Source: Watersipora subatra (lineage: Eukaryota > Bryozoa > Gymnolaemata > Cheilostomatida > Watersiporidae). Taken from it: 64,000 nucleotides of DNA. This document shows positions 63,439 to 64,000 of the stretch, piece after piece; position 1 is the first letter of the stretch, and the number at the start of each line of letters is the position of its first letter. Under the pieces are notes generated by a model. That model worked only from the letters and a program-made list of their open reading frames with translations. It had not been told where the DNA came from and did not search any database. The stretch spans positions 12,757,869-12,821,868 of the forward strand of contig NC_088711.1 of assembly GCF_963576615.1 (NCBI RefSeq), written 5' to 3'. Both the position numbers and the translations under genes were made by a program.

Positions 63439-64000
63439 ATGGATGAAAAGCCTCTTCCACCAAATTGGGAGAAGAGAATCGATGCTCGGACTGGATGGCC
63501 GTACTTTGTAGATCATTCCAACCAGCAGACACAATGGGAAGATCCTCGATTACAGAAGGCTGTGACTACGCAGGATTCCACTGATGGAAACATAAACATT
63601 CCAATAAATGTCCAGGAAGGGTTGAAGTCGAACCAGGCAAGAGCTACCATATCAAGCCAATGTGACAATTCTAACCTTAGCATGAATGGTAGCATACAGC
63701 AAACACCTAATGCTTTGAAAAATCCACCTAAACAGGGCGTCTCTAGTGCACTAAACACAATATCCTCAATAAAAGAAGATGCGGAAAGTTTTCATGCGCA
63801 AATTGAATCTTTTACAACAGTCAAAGCGTCACAAGAATATAAATATTTAGAAGAAATGATGGAAAGAAATTTGTGCAAGCTGGATACAATTGATGCAGCG
63901 GGAGATGAAAAGATACGAACTGAAAGAAGAGAAGTTGTACGATATATTCAGCAATGCTTAGACCAGCTCGAGTTGAAAGCTTTTGCCAATGAGACGAATG
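63439..64000 (+). CDS. WW- and BAG-domain co-chaperone (BAG3/Starvin-like), 5' part
   Basis: BAG proteins bind the Hsp70/Hsc70 ATPase domain and promote nucleotide release; BAG3 links Hsp70 to selective autophagy and muscle maintenance. The first 187 codons are visible and the gene runs off the window. Residues 5-38 form a WW domain ([24 protein letters not shown], with both Trp at 10 and 33). From about residue 112 the sequence matches a BAG domain (helix with IEDAESF-like spacing, [18 protein letters not shown], then [16 protein letters not shown]). The two domains are separated by only about 75 polar residues, without the long IPV and PxxP region of vertebrate BAG3, and no intron interrupts them. 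ATG at 63439 has A at -3 and G at +4. An acceptor-like TTTTAG lies just before it. Confidence 0.9.
   Translation, partial: MDEKPLPPNWEKRIDARTGWPYFVDHSNQQTQWEDPRLQKAVTTQDSTDGNINIPINVQEGLKSNQARATISSQCDNSNLSMNGSIQQTPNALKNPPKQGVSSALNTISSIKEDAESFHAQIESFTTVKASQEYKYLEEMMERNLCKLDTIDAAGDEKIRTERREVVRYIQQCLDQLELKAFANETN

Overview
The window is nuclear DNA of an intron-rich, AT-rich animal. Three split genes can be read: an animal-type double-domain 6-phosphofructokinase (PFK) on the + strand, a small S/R-rich protein of unknown function on the - strand, and the 5' end of a WW+BAG (BAG3/Starvin-like) co-chaperone on the + strand. The PFK reads as a metazoan enzyme. The very high density of short inverted-repeat transposons, the Ty3/Gypsy elements and the general base composition would suit a marine invertebrate such as a lophotrochozoan, but I cannot fix the phylum.

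Layout. 1.0-23.1 kb: minus-strand gene with seven candidate exons that join in one frame to about 259 aa. The middle four exons are well supported and the first two and last are tentative. Its long introns hold a 21-bp minisatellite, a palindromic element and three terminal-inverted-repeat (TIR) elements. 23.1-23.6 kb: about 490 bp between the two proposed start codons, a possible shared promoter. 23.6-46.6 kb: the complete PFK coding region, 20 coding exons giving 794 aa. A 69-bp in-frame candidate cassette exon lies in the linker between the two PFK halves. PFK introns carry four members of one TA-flanked TIR family, another TA-flanked element, a solo LTR with target duplication, an internally deleted hAT element with a perfect 8-bp target duplication, a 59-bp minisatellite, and an array that has copied the exon 17 splice junction. 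47.1 kb: candidate PFK polyadenylation signal. 47.4-61.4 kb: decayed Ty3/Gypsy elements, two on the - strand (one with recognisable LTRs) and one on the + strand (gag to integrase plus a probable 3' LTR). 61.4-64 kb: intergenic DNA with a candidate untranslated exon, then the BAG-family gene, which runs off the window.

The host genes are not an operon. PFK catalyses the committed step of glycolysis. The WW+BAG protein belongs to the Hsp70 co-chaperone group. The divergent minus-strand gene has basic S/R-rich segments and a hydrophobic C-terminal tail, suggesting a tail-anchored membrane protein; I do not recognise it. All repeat boundaries and splice sites were read by eye, without alignment or transcript support.
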